Origin: Ruaniaceae bacterium
GTDB lineage: Bacteria > Actinomycetota > Actinomycetes > Actinomycetales > Actinomycetaceae
NCBI GenBank assembly: GCA_030450655.1
Contig: JAKDIE010000002.1
Span: 1-25,802 of the forward strand
DNA length: 25,802 nucleotides
Direction of reading: 5' to 3'
The stretch's first letter is position 1. Each line of letters opens with the position of its first letter. Made by a program: the position numbers and the translations under genes. Shown piece by piece: positions 13,032 to 21,524 of this stretch. The notes beneath the pieces were generated by a model. The model was not told the DNA's origin. It saw only the letters and a list, made by a program, of their open reading frames with translations, and made no database searches.

Positions 13032-16000
13032 TGGCCCCGCTCTTTTCACGACCTCGCAAGGATTCCGCACCCAGCGATCCGCCTGTGGATGCTGCATCTC
13101 CGGAGGGCAGCGCGCTGGAGCCCGTGCCCGAGCTTGTCTCGCCAGAAGAGCCGTTTAGTGGTGACCCGGAGCTCGTTACTCCCGATCCGCAACTCTTCAG
13201 CAAGGCCAGGCAGCACTGGTCGGCACAAATCGGCGAGCTGTCCGATTTCTCAACCCTCACGGATCTCACCCAACTCGACGGCGCAATTGTGGACATTACC
13301 CACGCGCACCCGTCGGGAATCGCGCAACTCTATGCCGGCCGGGCCACCCGCCTGTCGAGCCTCGTGCGTGACCCTTCCGCTCACGCCCTCGCACGGGACA
13401 CCGCGCGGGCGGTGCTCACGCGAGCCGCCGAGTTCACCGAACGCTTTGGTGCCGCACCGGTCTACCTCGCCCTTGGCGTTGGGCAATGGGCAGAGGTGGG
13501 GCCTGATGCCGATGTGCGGCTCGTGACAGCGCCGCTCTTGCTGCGCCCGCTCACTCTGCGTGAAATCTCCGAGAACGATCTCGAACTGTCCCTCACGCCG
13601 GGTATCGAGATCAATCCCGAGTTCGTTTCGGCGTTGCGTGCTGCCGGCGCTGAGCAGGACCTGGATGCACTCGCCGCGATGTCCGTGACCGCGGACGGCT
13701 TCTCCCCCCGCTCCACCTTGTCCCAGCTTGCTCAACTTGGCGCGGGTCATCTCGCGGACTTTGAGATGAGCGAGAAGCTCTATGTGGGCCCATTCGTGCA
13801 CCCAGGTAAGGGCCTGCAGGACGATCTGGAGGCACTCAGCGAATGCTGGCCCGATCACCACATCGTGCGGGCGCTCGCGGGTGATCTCGAGGTCAAGCGT
13901 CATCTCGCCATCGATCTTCCTGAGCGGCAGAGCACCGATCGCGCTCCGGATGCGGAGCGCGGCGTGGGAGATCTTGACCCCACGCAGCAGGGAATACTCG
14001 ATCATGTGGTGGCGGGGTATGACCTGATCCTCGACGCCCAGCCAGGCTCAGACGTCCCGGCGATGGTGACGGCGATTCTCGCGGATGCCGCCGCGTCCGG
14101 ACGGTCCGTCGTGTACGTGGCGGGGACGCGCCGGGCGGGACGGGCCGTCGTTACTGAACTACACGCGCAAGGCCTGGGGGACCTAGTTCTCGATCTTCAG
14201 GATCCGCATTGGCGCTCGCGGGCTCCCGAGGCAATCCGGCGTGCGCTGAGGCCCTCACCGGATACGGTCGATGAAGATGCCGTTCGCGGCCTCCGCCGCG
14301 AGTTACAGGACGTGCGCACGCAACTGGAGGAGTACACGCGTGCCCTGCACGAGCGTCGCGAGTCGTGGGATCTCACGGCCTACGACGCACTCCAAGGTCT
14401 CGCCGATCTCACATCCGGCGCCGGTGCCCCGCGCACCACAGTGCGATTCGATGAGGCCACCACACGTGCGGCCACGCCCGAGATTCGCCAGGCAGTCATC
14501 GCCAAACTGCAACAGCTCGCCCGCCTCGGTGCATTCACGTTGCAACCGGGCGATACGCCCTGGTACGGAACTCGTCTTCATGACGCCCACGCAGTGACCG
14601 GCGTGCTCGAGGCAACGCAGACCCTCGCTGAGGAGGTCCTGCCACAGGTGATCGGGGACGTGGGTCGCGTGACCCGCGAGACCGGCCTCGAACGGGCAGT
14701 CAGCCTCGCCGATTGGTGCGAGCAGATCGACATGCTCAAGGGCATCCGCGAGTCTCTCGACACCTTCATCCCCGTCATCTTCGAGCGTTCGCCCGCGGAG
14801 ATGGTGATCGCCACGGCCACACCCGCTTGGCGCAAGGAGCGAGACATCTCGATGTCCTGGTCCAACCGCCGCCGCCTCACGAAGCAGGCCCAAGACATGG
14901 TGCGGCCGGGCCGCACCTCGGACGATCTTCATACCGCGTTGGATACGATCCAGCGCCAACGGGAAGTGTGGCGCCGCCACTGTCCCGGCGGCGGCTGGCC
15001 GCACCTCCCACAGGGACTCGGGGACCTTGAGCGCACCTCGAACGCGGCGCGCGATTGGATGTCACTCCTCGCGGGCGCCTTCGATGAGGATCTGATGGCG
15101 CTGCCGCTTGAAGAGTTGCGTGCGCGGCTCCTCACGCTTGGAGCCGATCCCTCGGCCCTCCGATTCATCCCCGAGATCAACGCGACGAGTGCGGAACTGC
15201 GGGAGCTGGGATTTGGTGCGCTGGTTGAGGACTTCGCCGAGCGCCGGGTCGAGGGGACACAGATCGGTAAGGAGGTGGAGCTCGCCTGGTGGGCATCCGT
15301 GCTTGAGTCGATCGTCCGATCGGACAGTAATCTCGCGCAGTACGATTCGGCCACCCTCAATGAGGTCGCGTCATCCTTCCGCCAACTCGATCGCGATCAG
15401 GTCGCAACGCTTCCAGGTCCCGTGCGGCGCGCCGTCTCGCGGCGGCTCGCGCGCACAGTGAACGAGGATAAGGGGCTAGCGCAGTCGCTGTGGCGGGAGG
15501 TCTCACAAGGGCACGGAGCCGATGTGAAGTCCTTGCGCGGGCGATACGGCGCGCTCGTCACGGCGGCCCGGCCGATATGGCTGGTGCCTGCACTCCAGGT
15601 TGGGCAGGTGCTCCCACCGGTTCGTGATATCGATCTGTTGATGGTCGACGGCGCCCAGAACCTCCCAACGGGCGTACTGGTGGGCACGATCTCCCGCGCG
15701 AAGCAGCTCGTGATCGTGGGGGACCTCTCCCGCCGCAGTTCCGGAGTCGTTGAGGAACTCTCCGGGACGGTCCCCTCGATCGGTCTGCCCACGAACAGGG
15801 GCCAGCGCGAGGAGCACATCGCCTCATTCCTCGCCGGCCACGGATATGGGACTCTGGGGACCATTCCAGCCCGGCCATCGCCGTCGCGTATCCGCCTCCA
15901 CCTCGTGGACGGGGTTGGCACACCCGCGATCGGTTCGGTGAGTGTCGAGGGAGTGGACGCCGAGGTTGAGCGCGTGGTGGAGCTCGCCCGAGAGCGGGCC

Positions 16001-17104
16001 GCCGCCGGTGAGAACCTCGGCATCGTATCGCTCTCGGCGATCGCCGCCCGCCGCATCGCGCAGGCGATTGCCGAAGATCCGGAGCTTAAGGGACGTGACA
16101 TCCCGGTGGTCGATGTTGAGGACGCGGCGGGACTGTCCCGCGATACCGTGATTCTCTCTGTGGGATTTGCCAAGACGCCACACGGCCGCGTGTTGCACCG
16201 GTTCGGACCGATCTCGACGCCCGACGGCGCGGCCCTCATGATCGATGCGCTCGATTCGGTCCGGCACAACCTCGATGTGGTCTCATGTATTTCCCCGGCG
16301 GAACTGGATGGCGAAAGGCTCACACATGCGGGCGCGAAGCTGCTCGACGCCCTCCTTGATCTAGCCTCAGATTCGCCCGCGGCTCCAGGATCGTCAAAGG
16401 CGCGCAGCGAGCCGAGCGTGGGGGAGGCGGATCGTCTCCTTGCGGATCTCGCGCGGCGCCTCCACGAGCGCGGCCTCACAGTGGCACCGCACTTCGGATT
16501 CGAGGGTGGTGTGCGGATCCCGCTCGCCGTCGGGCATCCGGACTGTGATGGTGAGCTGGTCGTCGCGGTATTCACCGATGACGCCGAATACGTTGCACAG
16601 CCCTCTCTCCGGCAGCGAGATCGGCTGTGGGTGGAGAGGTTGGGACTCCACGGTTGGGACGTGCACATGGCGTATTCAACCGCTGTCTTCATGGACCCGG
16701 TAGGCGAGGCCGACGCAATCGAGGAGAAGGTGCGGGCGCGGATTCGTCAGCACGCTCCGGTGGCCGAACCCGCGGACGACTCAGTGCGTGCGGATCTGGA
16801 GCGCCCCACCGAGGAGGCTGAGGTGCTGTCCGAGGACTCCCGAGAAGCCGCGGCGCGGCTCGAGCAGGAAACAGGCTCCTCCGAAGCGCCCCAGGAGGCT
16901 CTCGTGTCGCAGGGCCCACCCGCCCGGGACATCCGCTCATACTCGGATGACGAACTGGACGAGATCGCGGCTCAGTGCGCCACCGAGGGAATGGGTGATG
17001 ACGAGCTCGTCGAGGCGATGCGCGAGCACTTGGGGGTCACGAAGCGCGGCAAGCGTGTGGACGCGATGCTCCGCAATGCCGCCACGCGCAGGCTCTCCGA
17101 GTGA
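13031..17104 (+). CDS. UPF1-like SF1 helicase homologue with degenerate ATPase motifs and C-terminal Vsr-like nuclease-fold domain
   Basis: A 1357-aa cytoplasmic protein. The first 300 residues resemble the N-terminal region of DUF4011-type bacterial helicases. The helicase core is recognisable by position, but its motifs are altered. Walker A, normally GPPGTGKS, reads AQPGSDVP (336-343), losing the GKS. Walker B, normally DEA(S/G)Q, reads DGAQ (873-876), losing the Glu. The motif VI TRAR region reads DSVR. Between motif I and II lies a long helical, Arg/Glu-rich insert. After about residue 1120 comes a Vsr-like (MTES_1575-type) domain in which IDLAV is IPLAV and the E-C-D motif is replaced by VFTDD. 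The end is a small helical domain (ELVEAMREHLGVTKRGKRVDAMLR). The reading frame is intact and codon use matches its neighbours, so it is a maintained protein and not decay. Function unknown; a scaffold or regulatory pseudoenzyme is inferred. Confidence 0.75.
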   Translation: MAPLFSRPRKDSAPSDPPVDAASPEGSALEPVPELVSPEEPFSGDPELVTPDPQLFSKARQHWSAQIGELSDFSTLTDLTQLDGAIVDITHAHPSGIAQLYAGRATRLSSLVRDPSAHALARDTARAVLTRAAEFTERFGAAPVYLALGVGQWAEVGPDADVRLVTAPLLLRPLTLREISENDLELSLTPGIEINPEFVSALRAAGAEQDLDALAAMSVTADGFSPRSTLSQLAQLGAGHLADFEMSEKLYVGPFVHPGKGLQDDLEALSECWPDHHIVRALAGDLEVKRHLAIDLPERQSTDRAPDAERGVGDLDPTQQGILDHVVAGYDLILDAQPGSDVPAMVTAILADAAASGRSVVYVAGTRRAGRAVVTELHAQGLGDLVLDLQDPHWRSRAPEAIRRALRPSPDTVDEDAVRGLRRELQDVRTQLEEYTRALHERRESWDLTAYDALQGLADLTSGAGAPRTTVRFDEATTRAATPEIRQAVIAKLQQLARLGAFTLQPGDTPWYGTRLHDAHAVTGVLEATQTLAEEVLPQVIGDVGRVTRETGLERAVSLADWCEQIDMLKGIRESLDTFIPVIFERSPAEMVIATATPAWRKERDISMSWSNRRRLTKQAQDMVRPGRTSDDLHTALDTIQRQREVWRRHCPGGGWPHLPQGLGDLERTSNAARDWMSLLAGAFDEDLMALPLEELRARLLTLGADPSALRFIPEINATSAELRELGFGALVEDFAERRVEGTQIGKEVELAWWASVLESIVRSDSNLAQYDSATLNEVASSFRQLDRDQVATLPGPVRRAVSRRLARTVNEDKGLAQSLWREVSQGHGADVKSLRGRYGALVTAARPIWLVPALQVGQVLPPVRDIDLLMVDGAQNLPTGVLVGTISRAKQLVIVGDLSRRSSGVVEELSGTVPSIGLPTNRGQREEHIASFLAGHGYGTLGTIPARPSPSRIRLHLVDGVGTPAIGSVSVEGVDAEVERVVELARERAAAGENLGIVSLSAIAARRIAQAIAEDPELKGRDIPVVDVEDAAGLSRDTVILSVGFAKTPHGRVLHRFGPISTPDGAALMIDALDSVRHNLDVVSCISPAELDGERLTHAGAKLLDALLDLASDSPAAPGSSKARSEPSVGEADRLLADLARRLHERGLTVAPHFGFEGGVRIPLAVGHPDCDGELVVAVFTDDAEYVAQPSLRQRDRLWVERLGLHGWDVHMAYSTAVFMDPVGEADAIEEKVRARIRQHAPVAEPADDSVRADLERPTEEAEVLSEDSREAAARLEQETGSSEAPQEALVSQGPPARDIRSYSDDELDEIAAQCATEGMGDDELVEAMREHLGVTKRGKRVDAMLRNAATRRLSE

Positions 17105-17346
17105 GCCGCCGCGCGAGCCGGCCCGGAACCCACAGCGAACCAACCCCGCCGGAACTCATCATTGCGGAGGCCTACCCGGACGCGACGCGCCCTGGCACCT
17201 CGCCGCAGGAGGCGGACGACCAGGCGGATCCGCAGGGCGCGCCGATCATCCCTGAGCTTTCGCCCAGCGACGATCCCCGCCGCTGGGGGGACGCCGCGGA
17301 CTCCAATGATCAGCGTTTGCGGGACGGGGTGCCACCGCACTGGTGA
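17101..17346 (+). CDS. Small PPHW-terminal protein coupled to the helicase-like gene
   Basis: An 81-aa polar protein. The GTG start at 17101 overlaps the helicase-like stop in a GTGA tetranucleotide, a strong sign of translational coupling. The N-terminal part begins SRRASRPGTHSEPTPPELIIAE, and an acidic, Gln/Asp/Pro-rich linker follows. The C-terminus has DDPRRWGDAADSNDQRLRDGVPPHW. I recognise the RWGD...NDxRL...PPHW tail as recurring in actinobacterial small proteins of unknown function. No membrane segment or signal is present. It possibly binds the large protein encoded before it. Whether it is expressed is supported only by position and the tail motif. Confidence 0.7.
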   Translation: MSRRASRPGTHSEPTPPELIIAEAYPDATRPGTSPQEADDQADPQGAPIIPELSPSDDPRRWGDAADSNDQRLRDGVPPHW

Positions 17347-17378
17347 TACGGCGTGGACTCTCCGGCGTACGAGACGCC

Positions 17379-17762
17379 CTACCTTCTGGCGAGCAGGTCC
17401 CGAATCTCGGTGAGTAGTTGGGTGTTCGCCTCAATCTCCTCCACTACTTCTTCCTTGTCCGAGACTCGAAGCTCGGCGAGCTTGTTCATGGGAACGACGA
17501 TCAGGAAGTAGACGGCGAGCGCCACGAGCAGGAAGTTCACGAGAGCGGTGAGGATCGCGCCGGGCATCACCACGGCGTCTCCGACCGTGAATGACAGCAC
17601 GTTATCGAAGTTCGGCTGACCGAACAGGCCACCAATTAGTGGGTTGATGAAGCTATCGACTGCCGCGTTGACGACCCCGCCGAACGCGGCGCCGATGACG
17701 ATGCCCACGGCCATCTCGATGGCGTTACCGCGAGCGATGAAGTCTTTGAAGCCTTGAAGCAC
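17379..17762 (-). CDS. Large-conductance mechanosensitive channel MscL
   Basis: Pentameric membrane channel that opens under hypo-osmotic shock to release solutes; 127 aa, typical length. It begins LQGFKDFIARGNAIEMAVGIVIG, the conserved N-terminal amphipathic and TM1 pore helix. TM2 is at about ILTALVNFLLVALAVYFLIVVP, followed by the cytoplasmic helix bundle (EEVVEEIEANTQLLTEIRDLLARR). The frame is open up to 17813, but GTG 17762 with AAAGGGG six bases upstream gives the family start; the upstream residues would belong to the SAF-domain gene. It lies 13 bases behind that gene, so the two form an operon, and is convergent with the PPHW gene. Confidence 0.95.
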   Translation of the reverse strand: MLQGFKDFIARGNAIEMAVGIVIGAAFGGVVNAAVDSFINPLIGGLFGQPNFDNVLSFTVGDAVVMPGAILTALVNFLLVALAVYFLIVVPMNKLAELRVSDKEEVVEEIEANTQLLTEIRDLLARR

Positions 17763-17775
17763 GATGGGCCCCTTT

Positions 17776-18387
17776 CTAGGGTGTGATGGCGATGCGGACC
17801 GGTGTTGGACCACTTGCGCTCAGGATGAAACTAGCCTGTTCTCGTGGAACGGCAACCACCGCAACGGTGTTTCCTTGACCTCCGGAGTCGAGAAGGCCGC
17901 CACCTTCCGGTGCGAACACGGCAATGACGGTGACGCCGTCGGCCGTCCGAACGTTGCCGAGGGCCGGATCCTCCGCCACAATCGTCACGATCGAGCCGGG
18001 CCGCGCGAGGGCGCGTGAGCCCGGATCCGCGAGCTCAATGGGGAACACAAGGGTGCCCGCCGGGGCGCGATCTGCGATCGATTCAGATGTCACGAGGTGA
18101 GTGGACAGCACGGTGTGCGCGGGCAGATCGATTAGTAGCTGTTCGCCGATCGGCGCCGTGGGGAAGTGATCCGCAGGGAGAGCGTCGTGGGGGACTCGGA
18201 CAGGGTCGAGATGTGCGGCGGTCAGAACGGTGCCGGCCTGCGTGTTCGCCGAGAGCGCGTACGCCGTGACGCCGGGTGCGAGAGTGCGTACCACCACGAG
18301 GATGCCGGCGAGCACCGCCGCCGCAGCGATCAGGTGACGGAAGCGGTACAGTGCGCGGCGCCACGTGGGGCGCGGTTGAACGGCCAT
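17776..18387 (-). CDS. SAF-domain membrane-anchored protein (CpaB/RcpC-like)
   Basis: A 203-aa protein with a short cytoplasmic, Arg-rich N-terminus (AVQPRPTWRRALYRFRH) and one membrane segment (LIAAAAVLAGILVVVRTL, about 18-37). The extracytoplasmic SAF domain follows, from roughly residue 48 (AGTVLTAAHLDPVRVP) to 110 (THLVTSES), and then a beta-rich RcpC-like part ending PVRIAITP. SAF domains of this kind occur in Flp-pilus assembly CpaB proteins, but no pilus genes are present here. The gene sits between an FmdB zinc ribbon and mscL, an arrangement I know from other actinobacteria. Its specific role is unknown. The RBS before ATG 18387 is weak (GGAAGA directly adjacent). Confidence 0.82.
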   Translation of the reverse strand: MAVQPRPTWRRALYRFRHLIAAAAVLAGILVVVRTLAPGVTAYALSANTQAGTVLTAAHLDPVRVPHDALPADHFPTAPIGEQLLIDLPAHTVLSTHLVTSESIADRAPAGTLVFPIELADPGSRALARPGSIVTIVAEDPALGNVRTADGVTVIAVFAPEGGGLLDSGGQGNTVAVVAVPREQASFILSASGPTPVRIAITP

Positions 18388-18470
18388 TCTTCCAGGGTGC
18401 GGGATGTCGTCGTCGGACGCATCTACCGCTGTGGACTCAGCTACCCTACGCCGCCAGGGGGTGTGGACGG

Positions 18471-18737
18471 CTAGTCACTCTTCGGTGAACGAGTGGTGGG
18501 GCCCTTCGAGGACGCCGTGGATGATCCGGCAGAGGGTGCGATCGACGATTTCGAGCCGGTGCCGCGCGAATCGGTGCGGTAGAAGCCGCCGCCCTTAAAC
18601 ACGATGCCGGTTGGCGTGAAGAGCTTACGCAGACGCCCGGAGCATGCCGGGCACTCGGTGAGGGAATCTTCGTCGAAGCGCTGGTAGATGTCGAATGCTT
18701 CACCGCACTGGGTGCAGCGGTATGCATAGGTGGGCAT
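18471..18737 (-). CDS. FmdB-family zinc ribbon protein
   Basis: An 88-aa protein. The zinc ribbon MPTYAYRCTQCGEAF...CPACSG (residues 1-38) has two CxxC knuckles (Cys8/11 and Cys31/34, approximate), followed by the family's LFTPTGIVFKGGGFYRTD segment. The tail is a Ser/Thr/Lys-rich, probably disordered stretch ending SPKSD, as usual for actinobacterial members. GGGAGG four bases before the ATG is a strong RBS. A TAGGAT hexamer (18785-18780, minus strand) may be its -10. FmdB-type proteins are named as regulatory or metal-binding but have no well-defined molecular role. It is probably co-transcribed with the SAF-domain gene 83 bases downstream. Confidence 0.9.
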   Translation of the reverse strand: MPTYAYRCTQCGEAFDIYQRFDEDSLTECPACSGRLRKLFTPTGIVFKGGGFYRTDSRGTGSKSSIAPSAGSSTASSKGPTTRSPKSD

Positions 18738-18861
18738 TCAACCTCCCGGAGTTCAAAAAATCGTGTGTTCCGCGCGCCCATCCTAGCGCGCCAGCCAGTG
18801 CACGCGTCGTCACGGGTCACAAAAAGGGCCTCCACCGCACGCATAGAGCCGTGCGTCACGT

Positions 18862-18875
18862 TACGCTGAGAGGCG
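18862..18875 (+). promoter_or_regulatory. Probable leaderless promoter of the acylase gene
   Basis: TACGCT (18862-18867) is followed by seven bases and GTG 18875. The AGAGG just before the GTG is only one base away, too close to act as an SD site. Confidence 0.45.
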
Positions 18876-21520
18876 TGCGCCGCATCCTCAAGCCGATCCT
18901 GATCGGCGTCAGCCTCCTGCTCGTGGTCGCTCTCGTTGCCGTGATCGGGCTTTCCTTCTACGTGGGGCGCAGGCCCCTGCCCACCACTCAGGGCTCGCGC
19001 ACGCTTGAGGGCCTGATTGATGAGGTCACGATCATCCGCAACGGCGAGGGTGTTCCGGACATCTACGCGAACAACGACGCCGATCTCTTCTTCGCGCAGG
19101 GATACGTCCAGGCGCAGGATCGCTTCTTCGAGATGGATTACCGCCGCCACGTGACGGCCGGCCGGCTCTCCGAGTTGGTGGGTGCAGTCCCGGAGGCGAT
19201 CGAGGCCGACGCCGTGGTGCGTACCCTCGGGTGGCGCCGCGTTGCGGAGCAAGAGTGGGAGCAGCTTTCCGGGGAATCCCGCGAGTACGTGCAGGCCTTC
19301 TCCGAGGGCGTCAATGCGTACATCGAGCACCGCGAAGCGTCCGAGTTGGCGCTGGAATACACCGTCCTTGGCGTGACGGTGGCGCCCCGCGATATCGAGC
19401 CGTGGTCCCCGGTGGACTCGCTCGCGTGGCTGAAGGCGATGGCCTGGGATTTGCGTTCGAACTTCGATGAGGAGTTGGAGCGCGCCGTGGTGCTGCGCTC
19501 CACGGGTGATCTCGATCGTGTGAATGAACTGTTCCCCGAGTACCCCTACGCGTCGAATTTCCCCATCATTTCGAGGCTCGGGGAGTCCGCAGATCCGGAA
19601 TCCACTCCCGACGGCGCCGATGCGACCGAGGGAGAGGCTGCTCCCGAGGGCGAGGCGTCCGCGCTGATCGACGACGCCATGGTGGATGTGCTGTACTCCG
19701 CCTCTGAGGCACTCAATGCGATCCCGGTCCTCTATGGGGACGGGGACGCCGTCGGCTCTAACTCGTTCGTGATTGCAGGAGATCACACGGCGACGGGTGA
19801 GCCGCTCCTCGCTAACGATCCGCACCTCGATTCGGGTGCCCCGGGCATCTGGTACCAGAGCGGGCTCCACTGCCGTGAGCTTTCCGAGAACTGCACATTC
19901 GACGTCTCGGGTTTCACCTTCGCGGGGCTGCCCGGCGTGATCATCGGGCAGAACGCGGATCTCGGCTGGGGCCTGACCAACATGGGTGCGGACGTCACGG
20001 ACTTCTTCCTGGAGCGCGTGCGTAGCGACGGCACCTATTCCCACGGCGATGCGGAAGGGCTGCAGCTCACAACGAGGACCGAGACGATCCTCGTTGCAGA
20101 GGCCGATCCCGTCGAACTGCGGATCGAGGAGACGATACACGGTCCCATCGTCTCCGGTGTGCTCGAGGCGACTGCAGCGGCTACGGGCCGCCCGAAGCCG
20201 CCCGGGAGTCCACCCACTGGTGTGGATGGGTACGATGTGTCGCTCGCGTGGACTGCGCTCGAGCCGGGCCGGACCATGGACGCGATCTTCGATATCAACA
20301 GGGCCACGAACGCCGGCGATATCGCGGCCGCTGCGGCACTGTTCGATGTCCCTGCGCAAAACATCGTCTTCGCGACGGCCGACGGCGATATTGGTTACCA
20401 AGCGCCTGGCCGCATCCCGATCCGCGCCGAGAGTATTACTGAGGACGTACCCGGGATGGATAGCTCATGGCCGCGACTCGGCTGGGATCCGCAGTTCGAC
20501 TGGCAGGGCTTCGTTCTCGCGGAGAACATGCCGCGCGCGCTGAACCCAGATGAGGGCTTCATCGTGGCCGCGAATCAGGCGGTCACCGCGCCGGGTGAGA
20601 GCGTGTATCTCACCGACGACTGGGATTACGGTTTCCGCGCGCAACGATTGCGCGAGCTTATCGAGGAGAAGATCGCCGCAGGTGAGGCCATCACCGTGGA
20701 GGATGCGAACGCCTTCATGATGGACAGTGCGAGCCCCAACGCTGAGAAGCTAATTGACGCAATTGACTCACTCGATATCACGGACCCGTATCTCGCCACG
20801 GCGATTGCGCAACTTCACCTGTGGCGCGATGAGGGCCTGCAGAACGATGTCGATTCTGCGGGTGCGGCCTACTTCAACGCCGTCTGGGCTCATCTGCTCG
20901 AACTCACGTTCGCGGACGAACTCGATCCCAGTGCGTGGCCATATGGAGGCTCCCGATCCGTTCAGGTCATGAATAACCTCCTTGAGGATCCAGGGAATCG
21001 GTGGTGGGATTACGTGCCCACCGTGCATGTCACGGAGACGCGGGACGAGATACTCCTGCAGGCCTTGACCCACGCTCGCAACGAACTCACGAACAGAATC
21101 AGCTCGGATGCGACACGGTGGCGGTGGGGATACCTGCACGAGGCTCGGCTCCAACACCCGATCCTCAGCGAGGATGTGATGCCCGGGCCGCTGGGCAGGC
21201 TCACGAATCCTGCACCGTTTGAGGTGTCCGGATCGTCAACCTCGCCGTTGGCGACGGCCTGGGATGCCTCGGTACATGAGGACGACAGGATGGACTATCG
21301 GATGACCACGTCCCCCTCGATGCGTATGGTCGTGAATCCGGTGGATAGGGACGCATCCACGTGGGTCACTGCCACCGGAGTTTCTGGGCATCCCACCTCA
21401 CGGCATTACGCGGACCAAATCGGCGCGTGGGCGGCAGGGGAGCATTACGCATGGAACGTCACGCCGGGCGCAGTTGAAGCTGCGGCGGTGCGCACCTTGA
21501 CCTTGTACCCGAACCAATAG
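18875..21520 (+). CDS. Penicillin acylase family (Ntn hydrolase) membrane-anchored protein
   Basis: An 881-aa amidase-fold protein, probably acting outside the membrane. The N-terminus is basic (RRILKP) with a membrane segment or uncleaved signal (ILIGVSLLLVVALVAVIGLSFYV, 8-30). The alpha-subunit region begins with VTIIRNGEGVPDIYANNDADLFFAQGYVQAQDRFFEMD, typical of the family. An acidic spacer (about 245-270, DGADATEGEAAPEGEA) precedes DAVGSNSFV, where Ser295 would be the nucleophile exposed by autocatalytic cleavage. ANDPHLDSGAPGIWYQ and NADLGWGLTNMGADVTDFF follow, as in acylases. The frame is open from 18695, but that stretch overlaps the FmdB gene; GTG 18875 fits the protein start. Substrate unknown (N-acyl compounds such as homoserine lactones, peptides or beta-lactams are known in the family). 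It ends four bases from the convergent cyclo-ligase gene. Confidence 0.9.
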   Translation: MRRILKPILIGVSLLLVVALVAVIGLSFYVGRRPLPTTQGSRTLEGLIDEVTIIRNGEGVPDIYANNDADLFFAQGYVQAQDRFFEMDYRRHVTAGRLSELVGAVPEAIEADAVVRTLGWRRVAEQEWEQLSGESREYVQAFSEGVNAYIEHREASELALEYTVLGVTVAPRDIEPWSPVDSLAWLKAMAWDLRSNFDEELERAVVLRSTGDLDRVNELFPEYPYASNFPIISRLGESADPESTPDGADATEGEAAPEGEASALIDDAMVDVLYSASEALNAIPVLYGDGDAVGSNSFVIAGDHTATGEPLLANDPHLDSGAPGIWYQSGLHCRELSENCTFDVSGFTFAGLPGVIIGQNADLGWGLTNMGADVTDFFLERVRSDGTYSHGDAEGLQLTTRTETILVAEADPVELRIEETIHGPIVSGVLEATAAATGRPKPPGSPPTGVDGYDVSLAWTALEPGRTMDAIFDINRATNAGDIAAAAALFDVPAQNIVFATADGDIGYQAPGRIPIRAESITEDVPGMDSSWPRLGWDPQFDWQGFVLAENMPRALNPDEGFIVAANQAVTAPGESVYLTDDWDYGFRAQRLRELIEEKIAAGEAITVEDANAFMMDSASPNAEKLIDAIDSLDITDPYLATAIAQLHLWRDEGLQNDVDSAGAAYFNAVWAHLLELTFADELDPSAWPYGGSRSVQVMNNLLEDPGNRWWDYVPTVHVTETRDEILLQALTHARNELTNRISSDATRWRWGYLHEARLQHPILSEDVMPGPLGRLTNPAPFEVSGSSTSPLATAWDASVHEDDRMDYRMTTSPSMRMVVNPVDRDASTWVTATGVSGHPTSRHYADQIGAWAAGEHYAWNVTPGAVEAAAVRTLTLYPNQ

Positions 21521-21524
21521 GAGT

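Noticed and set aside
15397..16692. 431-codon minus-strand frame inside the helicase-like gene
   Set aside because: Its Ser/Arg/Thr-rich translation is typical of a shadow frame, and the plus-strand frame has continuous domain similarity across it.
17350..17378. GGCGT/ACGCC inverted repeat between the PPHW gene and mscL as a bidirectional terminator
   Set aside because: Only five base pairs with a 19-nt loop, and the sequence is GC-rich enough for this to occur by chance.
18446..20401. Long open frame (651 codons) on the minus strand opposite the acylase and FmdB genes
   Set aside because: It lies antisense to the well-supported acylase gene, its translation is Arg/His/Gly-rich without any recognisable motif, and it arises from the high GC content of the opposite strand.
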